DNA of 64,000 nt. It comes from Williamsia sterculiae. GTDB taxonomy: Bacteria > Actinomycetota > Actinomycetes > Mycobacteriales > Mycobacteriaceae. Position numbers and translations under genes: made by a program. The notes below the pieces were generated by a model that was not told where the DNA came from, searched no databases, and saw only the letters and a list, made by a program, of their open reading frames with translations. Below, piece by piece: positions 1-9,517 of the stretch. Position 1 is the first letter of the stretch. Each line of letters opens with the position of its first letter. The stretch covers positions 543,057 to 607,056 of the forward strand of contig NZ_FTNT01000002.1 of the NCBI RefSeq assembly GCF_900156495.1, given 5' to 3'.

Positions 1-1
1 G

Positions 2-397
2 GTCTGGAAGACCACCCCGTTCATGGCGTTGCTGCTGCTCGCCGGGTTGGCCCTGGTCCCCGACGATCTGCAGAAGGCGGCTCAGGTGGACGGGGCCGGG
101 GTGTGGACGCGACTGTTCCGCATCACGTTGCCGCTGATGAAGCCCGCGATCCTGGTGGCGCTGCTGTTCCGCACCCTGGACGCGTTCCGGGTCTTCGACA
201 ACATCTACGTCCTTACGGCGGGCAACAACAAGACCGCGTCGGTGTCGATGTTGGGGTACTCCAACCTGTTCAAGGCGTTCAACCTCGGCGTGGGGTCGGC
301 CATCAGCGTGCTGATCTTCATCTGCGTGGCCATCATCGCGTTCCTGTTCATCAAGGGTTTCGGGGCCTCGGCCCCCGGCGCCGAAGACGGAAGGTAA
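2..397 (+). CDS. sugA: Trehalose/sugar ABC transporter permease SugA, C-terminal part (cut by window edge)
   Basis: Inner-membrane permease of a carbohydrate ABC importer. The reading frame is open from the first bases, so the N-terminus lies outside the window and only the last ~132 residues are present. The typical EAA loop that docks the ATPase is visible ([13 protein letters not shown]...LPLMKP), followed by two hydrophobic segments. It lies 4 bp upstream of a second permease and then a MalK/UgpC-type ATPase, which matches lpqY-sugA-sugB-sugC of mycobacteria; corA downstream reinforces that match. In mycobacteria this system recycles trehalose released during mycolic-acid transfer; that substrate is inferred from gene order, not seen in the sequence. 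Confidence 0.85.
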   Translation, partial: VWKTTPFMALLLLAGLALVPDDLQKAAQVDGAGVWTRLFRITLPLMKPAILVALLFRTLDAFRVFDNIYVLTAGNNKTASVSMLGYSNLFKAFNLGVGSAISVLIFICVAIIAFLFIKGFGASAPGAEDGR

Positions 398-401
398 GCC
401 C

Positions 402-1232
402 GTGAACAACACCCCGGGGCGCAAGGTCTGGTGGACGATCGTCAACCTGCTCGTCGTGCTGTACGCGCTCATCCCGGTCCTGTGGATCATCAGCCTGTCG
501 TTCAAGACGCCGGGTACCGTCACCGACGGCAACCCGATCCCCACCAAGTGGACCCTGGAGAACTACACCGGCATCTTCTCCACCGACGACTTCACCAGTG
601 CGCTGATCAACTCGATCGGCATCGGGTTGATCACCACCCTGATCGCAGTGGTCCTGGGCACCGTCGCCGCCTACGCTGTTGCCCGACTCGACTTCCCGGG
701 AAAGAAGGCGTTCATCGGGGTGACCTTGCTGATCGCGATGTTCCCGCAGATCTCCCTGGTCACGCCGATGTTCAACATCGAGCGGGCGGTCGGACTGTTC
801 GACACCTGGGCCGGTGTCATCATCCCCTACATCACCTTCGCTCTGCCGTTGGCGGTGTACACGCTCACCGCGTTCTTCCGTGAGATCCCGTGGGAGCTCG
901 AGAAAGCCGCGAAGATGGACGGCGCCACGCCGGCCCAGGCGTTCCGTCGCGTGGTGGCGCCGCTGGCCGCGCCGGGTATCGTCACCGCGGCAATCCTCGT
1001 GTTCATCTTCGCCTGGAACGACCTGCTGCTCGCCCTGGCACTGACCTCGACCACCAACTCCATCACCGCTCCGGTCATGATCACCAACTTCACCGGCAGC
1101 AGTCAGTTCGAGGAGCCGACCGGTTCGATCGCCGCCGCCGCGGTGATCATCACCATCCCGATCGTCGTCTTCGTCCTCTTTTTCCAACGTCGTATCGTCG
1201 CCGGCCTGACCTCCGGCGCTGTGAAGGGATAA
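402..1232 (+). CDS. sugB: Trehalose/sugar ABC transporter permease SugB
   Basis: Second membrane subunit of the importer, 276 residues, close to the usual size for this family (binding-protein-dependent transport permease, MalG type). It starts at a GTG four bases after the sugA stop. Six hydrophobic helices can be picked out, and the cytoplasmic EAA loop reads [20 protein letters not shown] near residues 165-185. It is followed two bases later by the ATPase gene, so the three are surely co-transcribed. The substrate (trehalose) is inferred from synteny with the mycobacterial sug operon; another oligosaccharide is possible. Confidence 0.88.
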   Translation: MNNTPGRKVWWTIVNLLVVLYALIPVLWIISLSFKTPGTVTDGNPIPTKWTLENYTGIFSTDDFTSALINSIGIGLITTLIAVVLGTVAAYAVARLDFPGKKAFIGVTLLIAMFPQISLVTPMFNIERAVGLFDTWAGVIIPYITFALPLAVYTLTAFFREIPWELEKAAKMDGATPAQAFRRVVAPLAAPGIVTAAILVFIFAWNDLLLALALTSTTNSITAPVMITNFTGSSQFEEPTGSIAAAAVIITIPIVVFVLFFQRRIVAGLTSGAVKG

Positions 1233-1234
1233 CC

Positions 1235-2407
1235 ATGGCCGACATCGTCCTGGACAAGGTGAGCAAGACCTACGCCGATGGTTCGCCCGCGGTCAGTGAG
1301 GTCAGCATCGACATCGCCGACGGCGAGTTCATCATCCTGGTGGGGCCCTCCGGTTGCGGAAAGTCCACCACTCTCAACATGATCGCCGGTCTCGAGGACA
1401 TCAGCTCGGGTGAGCTCCGCATCGACGGCGACCGGGTCAACGAGAGGGCGCCCAAGGACCGCGACATCGCGATGGTGTTCCAGAGTTATGCGTTGTACCC
1501 GCACATGACCGTGCGCGAGAACATCGCGTTCCCGCTGACGCTGGCCAAACTGTCGAAGAAGGACATCGCCGCCAAGGTCGACGAGGCCGCGAAGATCCTG
1601 GATCTCGGCCAGTACCTGGACCGCAAACCGTCCAACCTCTCCGGTGGTCAACGCCAGCGCGTGGCCATGGGCCGGGCGATCGTGCGCTCGCCCAAGGCCT
1701 TCCTGATGGACGAGCCCCTGTCGAACCTCGATGCCAAGCTCCGCGTGCAGATGCGCACCGAGATCTCCCGGTTGCAGCAACGACTGGGCACCACCACGGT
1801 CTACGTCACCCACGACCAGACCGAGGCGATGACCCTGGGGGACCGGGTGGTGGTGTTGCGCGGCGGCCACGTGCAGCAGATCGGTTCCCCAGCGGAGCTG
1901 TACAACGACCCGGAGAACCTCTTCGTCGCCGGGTTCATCGGATCCCCGGCGATGAACTTCCTTCCCGGGCGGCTCACCGCCGACGGTGTGGACACCGCGA
2001 TCGGCACCATCCGGGTGCCGGATCACCAGCGGGTGGTCGACAACGCGAATCGGTTGCGCGGTAACGGCGAGGTCCTCATCGGGCTGCGTCCCGAACACCT
2101 CGAGGACGCCGCGCTGATCGACTCCGTGGCCCGCGGCCGCGGCCAGTCCTTCGATGTGAAGGTGGAGGTGTTGGAGTCGATGGGATCGGACAACTACGCC
2201 TATTTCACCGTCGAGGACGCCCGCGCCTCCAGCTCGGCGCTGGCCGAGCTGTCGGCGGACGCCGGCGCGGAGCTGGGTACCGGCCAGATGATCGCCCGGT
2301 TGTCGCCGGAGTCGACGATCAGCAAGGGCAACACCGCGACGCTCTTCTTCGACCCGGCCAAGGTGGCGATCTTCGACCAGGAATCCGGGCACAACCTGCG
2401 GCGGTGA
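1235..2407 (+). CDS. sugC: Sugar ABC transporter ATP-binding protein SugC (MalK/UgpC type)
   Basis: ATPase subunit that powers sugar import, 390 residues. The Walker A motif GPSGCGKS is at residues 37-44, the ABC signature LSGGQRQR near 134, and Walker B FLMDEP near 157. The C-terminal ~150 residues form the extra regulatory OB-fold (TOBE) region of MalK-like ATPases. The ATG start is two bases after the sugB stop; a longer upstream reading frame is only a shadow of sugB. It is the last gene of the operon; the next gene lies convergent 40 bp away. Confidence in the class is very high; the trehalose assignment rests on gene order. Confidence 0.9.
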   Translation: MADIVLDKVSKTYADGSPAVSEVSIDIADGEFIILVGPSGCGKSTTLNMIAGLEDISSGELRIDGDRVNERAPKDRDIAMVFQSYALYPHMTVRENIAFPLTLAKLSKKDIAAKVDEAAKILDLGQYLDRKPSNLSGGQRQRVAMGRAIVRSPKAFLMDEPLSNLDAKLRVQMRTEISRLQQRLGTTTVYVTHDQTEAMTLGDRVVVLRGGHVQQIGSPAELYNDPENLFVAGFIGSPAMNFLPGRLTADGVDTAIGTIRVPDHQRVVDNANRLRGNGEVLIGLRPEHLEDAALIDSVARGRGQSFDVKVEVLESMGSDNYAYFTVEDARASSSALAELSADAGAELGTGQMIARLSPESTISKGNTATLFFDPAKVAIFDQESGHNLRR

Positions 2408-2447
2408 CCCGCGGCAAGCCATCCAGGTCGGCGTCCGCGGGTCAGCA

Positions 2448-3308
2448 TCAACCCCGGCGCCGCCTGCGCGGCAGGGTGCGTAGCTCCTCGATCACCTCGT
2501 CGTCCCAGACGTGCTTGCGCACCAAGCGATATCGCTCGCAGGCCAGGCGCATGTACAACTCTGCGTCGCTGGTGACCTCGGGCAGGATCTCCGCGCGCCT
2601 GGCCATTCGGACCACCGGGAGGAACTCCTCGCCGAACCACCGCCGCGCCGCCTCGGTGCGGCCGACGAACTCGCCGATCTCCTGCGACAACCGGAAACCC
2701 CACGCCTCGATGTTCTCGGCGAGCTCGGCGTAGTCCTCGGCGTCCTCCAGTGCGATCGCCTCGGCCTGCCGCCCTGCCAGCGGGACCCGCGACAGGAACA
2801 GCCTGCGCATGTCCTTGAGCACCAGATCCGAACGGCCGCTGATGCCGTCGGCGGACACTCGGGTCAGGATCTCCGTGACGTAGGCGTCGATGACCGCGTC
2901 GCTGCGGGCGATGGCGATCGACACCCGGTGGTGACCGTCGATGACGAAGTACATCGAGCCCACCTTGTACAGCTGGATGGGTGGCACCGACTCACCGCGT
3001 CGCTGTGCGGCCGCCAAACGCTGCCAGCGCGCGCGGACCCGGGCCGACGTGGGACGGAAGTAGCGGTCGAAGTCACCCGTCCTGTCCACGCTGCCGACGA
3101 TGGCGTCGACCGGGACCGATTGCAGCCCCAGCGATCTCTCGCTCACCCGGCCGACCGCACGGACCACGTCGTCGAACGGCAGCACCGTGGTGACGTCGCG
3201 CGGTTGCCGGGTGAACCAGGCCGCCAATCGTGCGAGCTCGGCGCGCCTGCGTAGCCTGCTGAAGTCGTTCTCGGCATCGGCGTCGGGAAATCCGGTGTCA
3301 CGCGCCAT
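2448..3308 (-). CDS. ParB-like domain protein of unknown function
   Basis: 286-residue protein with a ParB/sulfiredoxin-like fold signature in its N-terminal half: a VPPIQLYKVG strand followed by YFVIDGHHRVSIA, the box that in ParB and related proteins binds CTP or a nucleotide. It lacks an obvious ParB helix-turn-helix and the usual partner parA is absent, so it is not the chromosomal segregation ParB. The C-terminal half is helical with an Arg-rich end. It overlaps the preceding metallophosphoesterase gene by 11 bp on the same strand, so the two are probably one operon. Its role is unknown; nucleotide binding is an inference from the motif. Confidence 0.7.
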   Translation of the reverse strand: MARDTGFPDADAENDFSRLRRRAELARLAAWFTRQPRDVTTVLPFDDVVRAVGRVSERSLGLQSVPVDAIVGSVDRTGDFDRYFRPTSARVRARWQRLAAAQRRGESVPPIQLYKVGSMYFVIDGHHRVSIAIARSDAVIDAYVTEILTRVSADGISGRSDLVLKDMRRLFLSRVPLAGRQAEAIALEDAEDYAELAENIEAWGFRLSQEIGEFVGRTEAARRWFGEEFLPVVRMARRAEILPEVTSDAELYMRLACERYRLVRKHVWDDEVIEELRTLPRRRRRG

Positions 3309-4026
3309 GTCGCCGCCGTTCGATGGTGATGTCCCGGCCGCCGGGTTCGATGTCGAACAGGCAGTAGCCCACCGTGTTCACGCGGTGCGTCACCGTTCGG
3401 CCGCTGCCATCGCGGCCGGGCAACGGGATGTCCGCCTCCGTCGGGCGGCTACCGTAGGGGTGGATGTGGCCGTGCAGCAACAACTGTGGGCGCAGGGCCC
3501 GGATCAACGGTAGAAAACAGACGAATCCGCGATGCGGGCCGTCGTCGCCGTCACCGTGCCCCCGCGGCGGCGAGTGGGTGAGCAGTACGTCCACCGGGCC
3601 TGGTGACCACCGGATGCGGTCGACGCGTTGCCGCCACCGCAGGCCCCGGCTGCGCCGACGCTGAGCACCCTCCCGGTATTGGTTGGGACCGGTGTTGTAG
3701 CGGATACACCCGCCGAGCCCGGCGATCCGCAGACCCCCGACGGTCACGATGCGACCGTCGGCGTTCACCGCGCCCGCGGGCCCCGGATCGACGCTGGGCA
3801 GACCGGCTCGCGTCCACCCGGTGCGCCCGCGCCGGTACCCCGACAGGTCGGGGTCGTGGTTGCCGGGGACGAACACCAGCGGCACGTCGCACTTGATCAT
3901 CAGAAGCTCAAGGTAGTCGAACGGCAGGTCGCCGGCGGCGAGAACGAGATCGGGGGCCATGGCCTGGGCAGATCCCAGCATGAGACTGTCGACGACCTCG
4001 TCGGACACCGACAACACCCGCACCAT
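3298..4026 (-). CDS. Calcineurin-like metallophosphoesterase (variant first motif)
   Basis: 242-residue predicted cytoplasmic phosphoesterase. Visible metal-binding motifs are AGD near residue 34, GNHD near 58, LTHSPPRGHGD, and the terminal GHIH. The first motif, normally D-x-H, reads SVSDEVVD: Asp is kept but His is replaced. The ATG at 4026 is chosen because an upstream extension would run into the divergent SUFU-domain gene, and because a TAAGGT -10-like hexamer sits about 8 bp before it on this strand, suggesting a near-leaderless transcript. It overlaps the ParB-like gene downstream. The substrate is unknown. Confidence 0.75.
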   Translation of the reverse strand: MVRVLSVSDEVVDSLMLGSAQAMAPDLVLAAGDLPFDYLELLMIKCDVPLVFVPGNHDPDLSGYRRGRTGWTRAGLPSVDPGPAGAVNADGRIVTVGGLRIAGLGGCIRYNTGPNQYREGAQRRRSRGLRWRQRVDRIRWSPGPVDVLLTHSPPRGHGDGDDGPHRGFVCFLPLIRALRPQLLLHGHIHPYGSRPTEADIPLPGRDGSGRTVTHRVNTVGYCLFDIEPGGRDITIERRRHGA

Positions 4027-4098
4027 GAGGTACCACCTTAGGGTCGCCGCACGGTGGTGGGCGTGGGCCACCCGGCGACGTGCGGGTTTACTGGGGTC

Positions 4099-4677
4099 AT
4101 GTCGGACGAGGTGACCGTGTTGGTCGAGCGGACGTTGCGAGCGGCCATCGGCGGTGAACCGCAGCGTGCGTCGGTGACCTTCGTCGGGGTCGAACCGATC
4201 GATGTACTCCGCTTTGTCCACGGTGACGAGTTGGTGTTCGCGACGGTGGGGTGTGCCCGCCACCCGATGGGGGATCCCGCCGACCTGCTCGCCGACCCCG
4301 ACCGGGGCCCGCGGGCGGAGCTCGTGGTGCGGATGCGCGCCAGCGGCCCGTTGCGCGGGCTGCACCGCACACTGGCCACCGTCGCGGCCGCCCCCGCCGT
4401 GGAGGGGTTGGTGCTCACCCCGGACGCGCTCCTCGACATCGGTGAAACCGCCTGGGAGGGATCGTCGTTCAGCGCCTTCCTACTCGCCGAGGACACCGTC
4501 GGTCCGTGTGTGTTGGCCGAGCCGCGCGAGGCCGTGCAATTCCTGCGGGCCGTACCCATCACCGCCAACGAGGCGGCGTGGGTCCGGCTGAAGGGGGCCG
4601 AGGCGTTGCGGCAGGCGTGGGACGAGGCGGGCATCGATGACACGGATCCGAACCGGGCGTCCGCGAATCCTCGATGA
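4099..4677 (+). CDS. Suppressor-of-fused (SUFU) domain protein
   Basis: 192-residue protein that resembles the bacterial suppressor-of-fused domain family: an N-terminal FVGVEPIDVLRFVHGDELVFATVGCARHPM stretch followed by RAELVVRM, typical of the SUFU core. The ATG at 4099 fits the family start; an in-frame start 45 bp upstream is possible but would overlap the promoter of the divergent phosphoesterase. Bacterial SUFU-domain proteins have no firmly established biochemical function and are often linked to contact-dependent or polymorphic toxin immunity, but no toxin gene is nearby here. It stands alone on the plus strand and converges on corA. Confidence 0.65.
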   Translation: MSDEVTVLVERTLRAAIGGEPQRASVTFVGVEPIDVLRFVHGDELVFATVGCARHPMGDPADLLADPDRGPRAELVVRMRASGPLRGLHRTLATVAAAPAVEGLVLTPDALLDIGETAWEGSSFSAFLLAEDTVGPCVLAEPREAVQFLRAVPITANEAAWVRLKGAEALRQAWDEAGIDDTDPNRASANPR

Positions 4678-4718
4678 TCGGTGAGGAGAACTGACGGCCC
4701 GATCCGCGGCGAGCAGCC

Positions 4719-5798
4719 TCAGAGCCAGTGGTTCTTGCGGAAGGTCTTCCAGAGGAACACGCACACCACCACCAACGCGCACATCAGCACCGGATAGTAG
4801 TAGTGGATCTTCAGCTCGGGCATGAAGTCGAAGTTCATCCCGTAGATCCCCGCGACCATCGTGGGGACGGAGGCGATGGCCACCCAGGCGCTGATCTTGC
4901 GCATGTCGGTGCTCTGCTGGATGTTCACTTTGGCCTGACCGGCGTCCAGCAGTGAGCTGAGCACCTCGTCGTATCCGGTGATGCGTTCGGTGACCGCCGT
5001 GTGGTGGTCCTGGACGTCGCGGAAGTACCGGCGCACCTCCTTGGGCATCAGATCGTTGTCGGGGGAGGTGAGCCGTTGCAGCGGGACGGCCAACGGGCCG
5101 ATGGCGCGCCGGAGTTCCATGATCTCGCGCTTGAGCAGGTAGATCGGTTCGATCTCCACCCACCCGCGCTTGGGCGCGAAGATGTTGTCCTCCGCGGAGT
5201 CGACGTCGGTCTCGAAGTCCTCCGCCACCTCGACGTAGGTGTCCACCACATGGTCGGCGATGCGGTGCATGACCGCGGTGGGCCCCAGCTCCAGCAGCTG
5301 AGGACGGCGCTCCAGCGACGCCCGCACCCCGGTCAGCTGGGTGTGGTCGCCGTGGCGCACGGTGATGACGAAGTCCGGCCCACAGAAGACCATGATCTCA
5401 CCCGTCTCGACCACTTCACTGGCAGCCTCGATGGACTCGTGCGGTACATAGCTGACCGTCTTGAGAACCAGGAACAGGGTGTCGTCGTAGCGTTCCAGCT
5501 TGGGCCGCTGATGGGCCTGCACCGCGTCCTCGACCATCAGCTCGTGGAGGCCGAAGGTCTGCGCGACACCTTCCATCTGTCCCGCGTCGGGTGAGTGCAA
5601 CCCCAACCAGACGTAGCCGCGGCCCTTCTCGCGGACGATGGCCAGCGCGTGCTGGTAGGAGTGGTTGCCCGGTTGTCGGTGACCGTCTATGTACACCCCG
5701 CAGTCGACCACCGCGCGGGAGGCGGGGATGGGGATGTGTGGCGCATGAACCCGCGAACGGCGACCACCCGACGGCCGCAGGGAGGGTAGTGACGGCAT
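4719..5798 (-). CDS. corA: Magnesium/cobalt transporter CorA
   Basis: Pentameric inner-membrane Mg2+ channel, 359 residues. The signature YGMNF loop between the two C-terminal helices is present, with TM2 ending VVVCVFLWKTFRKNHWL and the basic tail typical of CorA. The large N-terminal cytoplasmic domain includes long charged helices. The ATG at 5798 is supported by a GAGGAG Shine-Dalgarno eight bases upstream; a start 37 codons further out lacks one. The gene follows sugC in M. tuberculosis as well, supporting conserved neighbourhood. Confidence 0.93.
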   Translation of the reverse strand: MPSLPSLRPSGGRRSRVHAPHIPIPASRAVVDCGVYIDGHRQPGNHSYQHALAIVREKGRGYVWLGLHSPDAGQMEGVAQTFGLHELMVEDAVQAHQRPKLERYDDTLFLVLKTVSYVPHESIEAASEVVETGEIMVFCGPDFVITVRHGDHTQLTGVRASLERRPQLLELGPTAVMHRIADHVVDTYVEVAEDFETDVDSAEDNIFAPKRGWVEIEPIYLLKREIMELRRAIGPLAVPLQRLTSPDNDLMPKEVRRYFRDVQDHHTAVTERITGYDEVLSSLLDAGQAKVNIQQSTDMRKISAWVAIASVPTMVAGIYGMNFDFMPELKIHYYYPVLMCALVVVCVFLWKTFRKNHWL

Positions 5799-5895
5799 CG
5801 GCAACTCCTCGTGACATGCCGATGTGCGGTGCATCGGCGACGCCGTGATGGTACCGAGTTGGATGCACGGGCACCGCCTGAGAGACTCGACTCCC

Positions 5896-6516
5896 GTGAG
5901 CTTCGACATGACCGTCTACACGACCGTTGTGATCACACTTCTCGTCATCATGGACCCGCCCGGACAGGTGCCGATCTTCCTGAGCCTGGTCGGCCACCGC
6001 ACCCCGCAGGTCCGCAACCGCGCGGCTTTCCAGGCACCCGCGGTCAGCCTGCTGGTGATCAGCACCTTCGCCCTCGGCGGCAAGTTCATCCTGAACTACC
6101 TGCACATCGGGATCCCGGCGCTGCAGGGCGCGGGGGGTCTGCTGTTGCTGCTGGTGGCGCTGCAGTTGCTCACCGGCAGCGGTGGTGCCTCCAACCCGCA
6201 GGCCTCCGACGACGTCAACGTCGCACTGGTGCCACTGGGCACCCCTCTGCTGGCCGGACCGGGAGCGATCGCGGCGGTCATCGTGGCGGTGTCGCAGGCC
6301 GACGGGTCGGCGTCGGGGTACCTGGCCATCGCCACGGCGATCGTCACCGTGCACATCGTCCTGGTGGTGGTGTTGCGCTTCTCCACCGTTCTCATCAGGG
6401 TGCTGGGGGTCGGGGGCATCACCCTGGTCGCCAAGGTCGCCGGTCTGCTGCTCGCGGCGATCGCGGTCCAGCTGATCGCCAACTCCGTCACGGGATTCGT
6501 CCATGCCGCCCACTGA
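5896..6516 (+). CDS. MarC-family integral membrane protein
   Basis: 206-residue polytopic membrane protein with about six hydrophobic helices. The motifs MDPPGQVPIFLSL near the N-terminus and VPLGTPLLAGPGAIAAVIV in the middle are diagnostic of the MarC/UPF0056 family, whose members have no agreed function (once, wrongly, linked to multiple antibiotic resistance). The GTG at 5896 is chosen because the hydrophobic N-terminal helix begins right after it. The 3' end overlaps the next lipoprotein gene by 14 bp, indicating co-transcription. Confidence 0.8.
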   Translation: MSFDMTVYTTVVITLLVIMDPPGQVPIFLSLVGHRTPQVRNRAAFQAPAVSLLVISTFALGGKFILNYLHIGIPALQGAGGLLLLLVALQLLTGSGGASNPQASDDVNVALVPLGTPLLAGPGAIAAVIVAVSQADGSASGYLAIATAIVTVHIVLVVVLRFSTVLIRVLGVGGITLVAKVAGLLLAAIAVQLIANSVTGFVHAAH

Positions 6517-7126
6517 CCGCAACCGCGGATGGGTGATCCCCCTGGTGGTGTGCGCCCTCCTGATCTGCGCGGGCTGCTCCACCCGGCCCTCGTCCACCGA
6601 CGGCCTGGTTCTCGGGTCGGCGCCCGCAACGGGGTTGCGTATCACCGCGCAGATCTACGCGGGCGTGCTGAGGCATGCCGGTGCGCGCGTCGCCGACGAC
6701 CTCCGGACCCGCGACGAGGCGGGTCTGCTCGACGAGGTCGCGACCGGGCGCCTGGACCTGTTCCCGACGTTCACCGGGGACGCGTTGACGAGCCTCACCC
6801 CGCCGTCGTCGGTCGCCTCGGCGACCGCATCACCCACGCCGTCCGGCGCAGACGACGGGGTGGACGCTCGCTACGTCGCGCTCAACGAGTCGCTGCCGCA
6901 AGGTGTCACGGCGGGCGACGCGACCCCGGTCCGCGACGATGCCGGTGACAGCCTGGTACCCGTCTACCGCTCCGCGGTGCTGAGCCGTGAACAGGTGCGC
7001 GCCGTCAACCAGGTCGCCGGAGAACTGACCACCGCCGATCTGGAGGCGATGGTCACCTCGGTGGACTCCGGTCGTACCGACACCACACAGGCCGCGTCCA
7101 CCTGGTTGGGTGAACACGGCCTGTGA
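6503..7126 (+). CDS. lpqZ: LpqZ-like lipoprotein, substrate-binding protein of the glycine-betaine (OpuAC/ProX) type
   Basis: 207-residue exported lipoprotein. An N-terminal basic stretch, hydrophobic helix and lipobox ending LICAGC (Cys near residue 25) predict lipid anchoring; the -3 residue is Cys rather than the usual Leu/Val, a mild deviation. The following region (LVLGSAPATGLRITAQIYAGVLRHAGARV...DLFPTFTGDAL) matches the start of OpuAC/ProX-like binding domains. It seems short for a full two-lobe binding protein, so it may be a reduced form. M. tuberculosis lpqZ occupies the same position upstream of an SDR gene and kgd. No permease or ATPase for osmolyte uptake is adjacent. Confidence 0.65.
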   Translation: MPPTDRNRGWVIPLVVCALLICAGCSTRPSSTDGLVLGSAPATGLRITAQIYAGVLRHAGARVADDLRTRDEAGLLDEVATGRLDLFPTFTGDALTSLTPPSSVASATASPTPSGADDGVDARYVALNESLPQGVTAGDATPVRDDAGDSLVPVYRSAVLSREQVRAVNQVAGELTTADLEAMVTSVDSGRTDTTQAASTWLGEHGL

Positions 7127-7142
7127 TCGTCGCGTGGACCGT

Positions 7143-7970
7143 TCAGCTCCTGGGTATGACCCGCTTCGCGACCTTCGCCGAGAACGCCTGGTAGTAGGAG
7201 CCGACCAGCCGGATCAGCGCGTCGAGGACCTTGGCGTCGGCGCCGACCAGTACCCGGGCGTGCTCGCGCTCCACCGCCTTGAGGATGATGCTCGCGGCCT
7301 TCGGTGACGAGGTGGTGGCCAGGTATCTGTCGAACAGGTCCGCCATGGCCTTGGCGTCACCCCCCTCGGCGACGGTCATGTTGCGCCCGATGGCGGTCTT
7401 GATGCCCCCGGGGTGCACGCAGGTGACCTTGACCGGATGGCCGGCCACCTGCATCTCCATGTTCAGCGACTCGGTGAAGCCGCGAACCGCGAACTTGGCC
7501 GCGTTGTACGCGCTCTGACCGGGCTGCGACATGATGCCGAACAGCGACGACGTGTTGACCACATGGCCGTCGCCGGAGGCGATGAGGTGCGGCAGGAAAG
7601 CCTTGGTGCCGTTGACTACACCCCAGTAGTCGACATCCATGATCCGCTCGAAATCCTTGAACTCGGTGCGCTCCACCTCACCGTGATAAGCGATGCCGGC
7701 GTTGTTGAACACCAGGTTGACGGTGCCGTAGTGCTCGATCACCGCATCGGCGTACTCCAGCACCGCCTCACGCTCGGCGACGTTGAGCAGCTGCGAGTGG
7801 ACCTGGGCGCCGGTGGCTTTCACCAGGCGTTCGGTCTCCTCGAGACCGACGGGGTTCATGTCCGAGATGGCCACCCGGGCACCCTTCTGTCCGAGCTGGA
7901 TCGCGAGGTCGCGCCCCATCCCCGAGGCGGCACCGGTGACGACCGCGACCTTGCCATGGAAATCCTTCAT
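7143..7970 (-). CDS. Short-chain dehydrogenase/reductase
   Basis: 275-residue classical SDR. The cofactor motif TGAASGMG spans residues 12-19, NNAG follows in the middle, and the catalytic Ser and Y-N-A-A-K motif (Tyr near residue 156) are present. The substrate cannot be read from the sequence. It lies 14 bp downstream of a Baeyer-Villiger-type flavin monooxygenase on the same strand, so the pair probably acts on one pathway in which an alcohol is oxidised to a ketone that the monooxygenase converts to an ester or lactone. The order lpqZ / SDR / kgd also occurs in M. tuberculosis. Confidence 0.85.
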   Translation of the reverse strand: MKDFHGKVAVVTGAASGMGRDLAIQLGQKGARVAISDMNPVGLEETERLVKATGAQVHSQLLNVAEREAVLEYADAVIEHYGTVNLVFNNAGIAYHGEVERTEFKDFERIMDVDYWGVVNGTKAFLPHLIASGDGHVVNTSSLFGIMSQPGQSAYNAAKFAVRGFTESLNMEMQVAGHPVKVTCVHPGGIKTAIGRNMTVAEGGDAKAMADLFDRYLATTSSPKAASIILKAVEREHARVLVGADAKVLDALIRLVGSYYQAFSAKVAKRVIPRS

Positions 7971-7984
7971 GAGTTCAATCCCTC

Positions 7985-9481
7985 TCAGTTGACGCCTGCG
8001 GCAACGGGTTCAGCGGTCCCCACCTCGGTGTTGACCTGGTAGGCGGGTAGGTCGAAGCGTTTGGTCGCGCGTCGGAAGTTGAAGGTGAAGCCGGGCCACA
8101 GCGTGGTGATGTTGCCGAACTTGTCCTTGTACCAGGAGGCGCATCCACCGTTCTCCCACACGCTGTCGGACAAGGTGTCCTTCAATGCCGCGTTGTAGCG
8201 CTTCTGCTCGTCGGCGCGCACCTCGATACGTGCGATGTTCCGCTCGGTGACGGTACGCAGATAGTCGACGAGATAGTTCAGCTGCGACTCGATCATGTAG
8301 ACCATCGAGGTGTGTCCGAGTCCGGTCGACGGGCCGATCATCAGGAACAGGTTGGGGAAGCCGTTGACCGTGGACCCCTTGTAACCGCTCATCCCGTGGT
8401 GATCCCACACCTGGGCCAGGGTGCGACCGTCGGCGCCGGTGATGTGCTCGAATCCGGGTGAGTCGGTGACGTGGAAGCCGGTGGCCACCACGATCACGTC
8501 GACGTCGCGGTGGGTGCCGTCCGTGCTGACGATGCCGGTCGTGTCCACGTGGTCGATTCCGTCGGTCACCACATCGGTGTTCGCCTGGGCCAACGCGGGG
8601 TAGTAGGTGTTCGACAACAGCAGCCGCTTGCAGCCGGCCCGGAAGGTCGGTGTGACCTTGGCGCGCAGCTCGGGATCACGGATGGCGCGGGCGATGTTCG
8701 CCCGTCCGGCGAGTTCCGCGGGCTTGAGCAGGTTCGGGTTGTGGGTGAGGCCGTAGGAGACCAGTTCGTGACCCGCGTAGATCCCCGCCCGGGACAGCTG
8801 CTGGACGAGGGGAACGTTCTTGAAGGCCCAGTGCTCGACACCGGTGTAGGGGCGGTCGGCTCGGGGCAACACCCACGGTGCGGTCCGCTGATAGACGTCG
8901 AGGTGGGCGACCTTCTTGGCCAGTTCGGGGATGATCTGGATCGCCGAGGCGCCGGTGCCGATGACCGCGACCCGCTTACCGGTCAGGTCGTAGTCGTGAT
9001 CCCAGCGTGCCGAGTGGAATATCTCACCGGTGAACTCGGTGATCCCCTTGATGTCGGGAAGGTTGGGCTCGCACAGCGGGCCGATCGCGCCGATGAGCTG
9101 TTCGGCGCGGTACTGACCTCTGTCCGTGTCGATGATCCACCGATTCGAGGCCTCGTCCCATCGGGAGTCCTGCACGTCGGTGTTGAAGTGTGTGCGCCGT
9201 CGGATCTCGTACTTCTCCGCGACCCGGTTGATGTAGGCGTGGATCTCGGCCTGTCTGGAGAACGACCGTGTCCACTCCGGGTTGGGGGCGAAGGAGTACG
9301 AGTACAGGTGCGACGGCACGTCGCAGGCCGCGCCCGGATAGGTGTTGTCGCGCCAGGTCCCACCGAAGTCGGAGCCGCGGTCGAGGACGACGAAGTCCTC
9401 GAAACCGTGTTGCTGCAACTTGATGGCAGCTCCCAATCCGGAGAACCCGGCGCCGATGATGGCGATCTTCACATCGTTCAT
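7985..9481 (-). CDS. Flavin-containing monooxygenase of the Baeyer-Villiger type
   Basis: 498-residue predicted FAD- and NADPH-dependent enzyme inserting oxygen next to a carbonyl. The N-terminal FAD Rossmann motif GAGFSG is at residues 10-15, the BVMO fingerprint F-x-G-x-x-x-H-x-x-x-W is satisfied by FTGEIFHSARW near residue 150, and the second Rossmann motif GTGASA near 175 binds NADPH. The ATG at 9481 directly follows a predicted promoter (-35 TTGACC, -10 TACGAT, spacing 17), so the mRNA is probably leaderless. It is divergent from a TetR gene and shares its two palindromes, so it is probably repressed by that regulator. The natural substrate is unknown. Confidence 0.9.
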   Translation of the reverse strand: MNDVKIAIIGAGFSGLGAAIKLQQHGFEDFVVLDRGSDFGGTWRDNTYPGAACDVPSHLYSYSFAPNPEWTRSFSRQAEIHAYINRVAEKYEIRRRTHFNTDVQDSRWDEASNRWIIDTDRGQYRAEQLIGAIGPLCEPNLPDIKGITEFTGEIFHSARWDHDYDLTGKRVAVIGTGASAIQIIPELAKKVAHLDVYQRTAPWVLPRADRPYTGVEHWAFKNVPLVQQLSRAGIYAGHELVSYGLTHNPNLLKPAELAGRANIARAIRDPELRAKVTPTFRAGCKRLLLSNTYYPALAQANTDVVTDGIDHVDTTGIVSTDGTHRDVDVIVVATGFHVTDSPGFEHITGADGRTLAQVWDHHGMSGYKGSTVNGFPNLFLMIGPSTGLGHTSMVYMIESQLNYLVDYLRTVTERNIARIEVRADEQKRYNAALKDTLSDSVWENGGCASWYKDKFGNITTLWPGFTFNFRRATKRFDLPAYQVNTEVGTAEPVAAGVN

Positions 9482-9488
9482 GGGGACG

Positions 9489-9517
9489 ATCGTAGAGCCG
9501 TATTGACGGCTGGTCAA
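9489..9517 (-). promoter_or_regulatory. Predicted promoter of the BVMO-SDR operon
   Basis: On the minus strand TTGACC (9517-9512) and TACGAT (9494-9489) are separated by 17 bp. The expected transcription start falls on or next to the ATG at 9481, giving a leaderless mRNA. The -35 box lies in the right arm of the first palindrome. Confidence 0.7.
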
